Shown here: positions 63,780-64,000 of the stretch, piece after piece
How positions within the stretch are numbered: position 1 is the first letter of the stretch
Layout of the letters: each line of letters starts with the position of its first letter
Assembly (NCBI RefSeq): GCF_023343835.1
Contig: NC_064447.1
Span: 7,828,001-7,892,000, forward strand
DNA: 64,000 bases
Source: Lagopus muta
Lineage: Eukaryota; Chordata; Aves; Galliformes; Phasianidae
Direction: 5' to 3'
Notes under the pieces: generated by a model
Database searches by the model: none
What the model was told of the DNA's origin: nothing
Seen by the model: only the letters and a program-made list of their open reading frames with translations
Program-made: the position numbers and the translations under genes

Positions 63780-63908
63780 CTTATTGCACATATCCACTGT
63801 TTCAAACTGCAGACTTGTTTTCGTATTCTGTTTCTCAGCTTCCTTTTCTTCTGTTGCTTTCAAAAGTCCTGCTTCCTCAAAAATCTCTTTCAGTATTTTT
63901 TTGTATCC
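63780..63908 (-). CDS. Exon of unidentified coiled-coil protein (continues beyond the window)
   Basis: Acceptor TTTTGTAG|GGATAC, donor AATAAG|GTAGAG. It has 43 codons, with phase 0 the only phase free of stops. It begins GYKKILKEIFEEAGLLKATE and is rich in lysine and glutamate, fitting a helical coiled coil. Upstream exons lie beyond the right edge. The TA- and AT-rich sequence at 63,920-64,000 is intronic. Confidence 0.72.
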
Positions 63909-64000
63909 CTACAAAAGATTCTAAGGTTATTGTAATATTATTGTAATATATTACAAATATATTGTAATATATATTAAGGTTATTGTATTATTAGGTAGGT

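Noticed and set aside
63569-63908. CCDC154 as the identity of the right-edge gene
   Set aside because: Expected from human gene order, but the coiled coil and the tentative C-terminus do not resemble what I recall of CCDC154; left unnamed.

Overview
This is a vertebrate nuclear window, almost certainly avian and most likely chicken or another galliform. It is littered with CR1 LINE 3' ends, the commonest interspersed repeat of bird genomes. Its genes are split into short exons with GT-AG introns, and four CpG islands stand out of an AT-rich background. Three genes are recognisable, all on the minus strand: BMERB1 (first coding exon only), UNKL (complete) and UQCC4 (complete). The last exons of an unrecognised coiled-coil gene enter at the right edge. 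I see no bacterial, plasmid, phage or CRISPR content.

Layout, left to right. Positions 1-16,834 lie in BMERB1 intron 1. They are AT-rich and hold one LTR-like repeat and a few CR1 remnants. The BMERB1 first coding exon and its CpG-island promoter occupy about 16.5-17.4 kb. From 17.4 to 25.4 kb is intergenic DNA with a 5'-inverted CR1, another CR1, and an LTR-like unit followed by a decayed retroviral interior. An orphan CpG island at 25.4-26.1 kb has no identified gene. From 26.2 to 60.1 kb lies UNKL: a probable 3.3-kb 3'UTR, then 16 coding exons that join in phase to 802 residues. The protein has six CCCH zinc fingers in two groups of three, a serine-rich linker, a coiled coil and a C-terminal RING. 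UQCC4 (126 residues, two coding exons, one 72-bp intron) lies about 1.2 kb beyond the UNKL start. Its CpG island may also serve a plus-strand exon. From 62.1 kb to the end are two well-supported and one tentative terminal exon of the coiled-coil gene.

The genes belong to different processes: Rab binding (BMERB1), RNA binding with a ubiquitin-ligase-like RING (UNKL), and mitochondrial complex III assembly (UQCC4). The arrangement is ordinary eukaryotic synteny, not an operon. UNKL next to UQCC4 matches human 16p13.3. BMERB1 is at human 16p13.11, so the BMERB1-UNKL junction differs from the human order.

No clearly new biological system is visible. The items most worth a second look are: four same-strand LTR-like copies, three of which keep a TATA-like box and a splice-donor-like site at similar spacing; the orphan CpG island; an exon-like open segment antisense within UNKL intron 11; a possible divergent exon opposite UQCC4; and the unidentified coiled-coil gene. 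Exon boundaries were set by reading splice signals and codon phase by eye. Repeat boundaries are approximate to about 10-30 bases.
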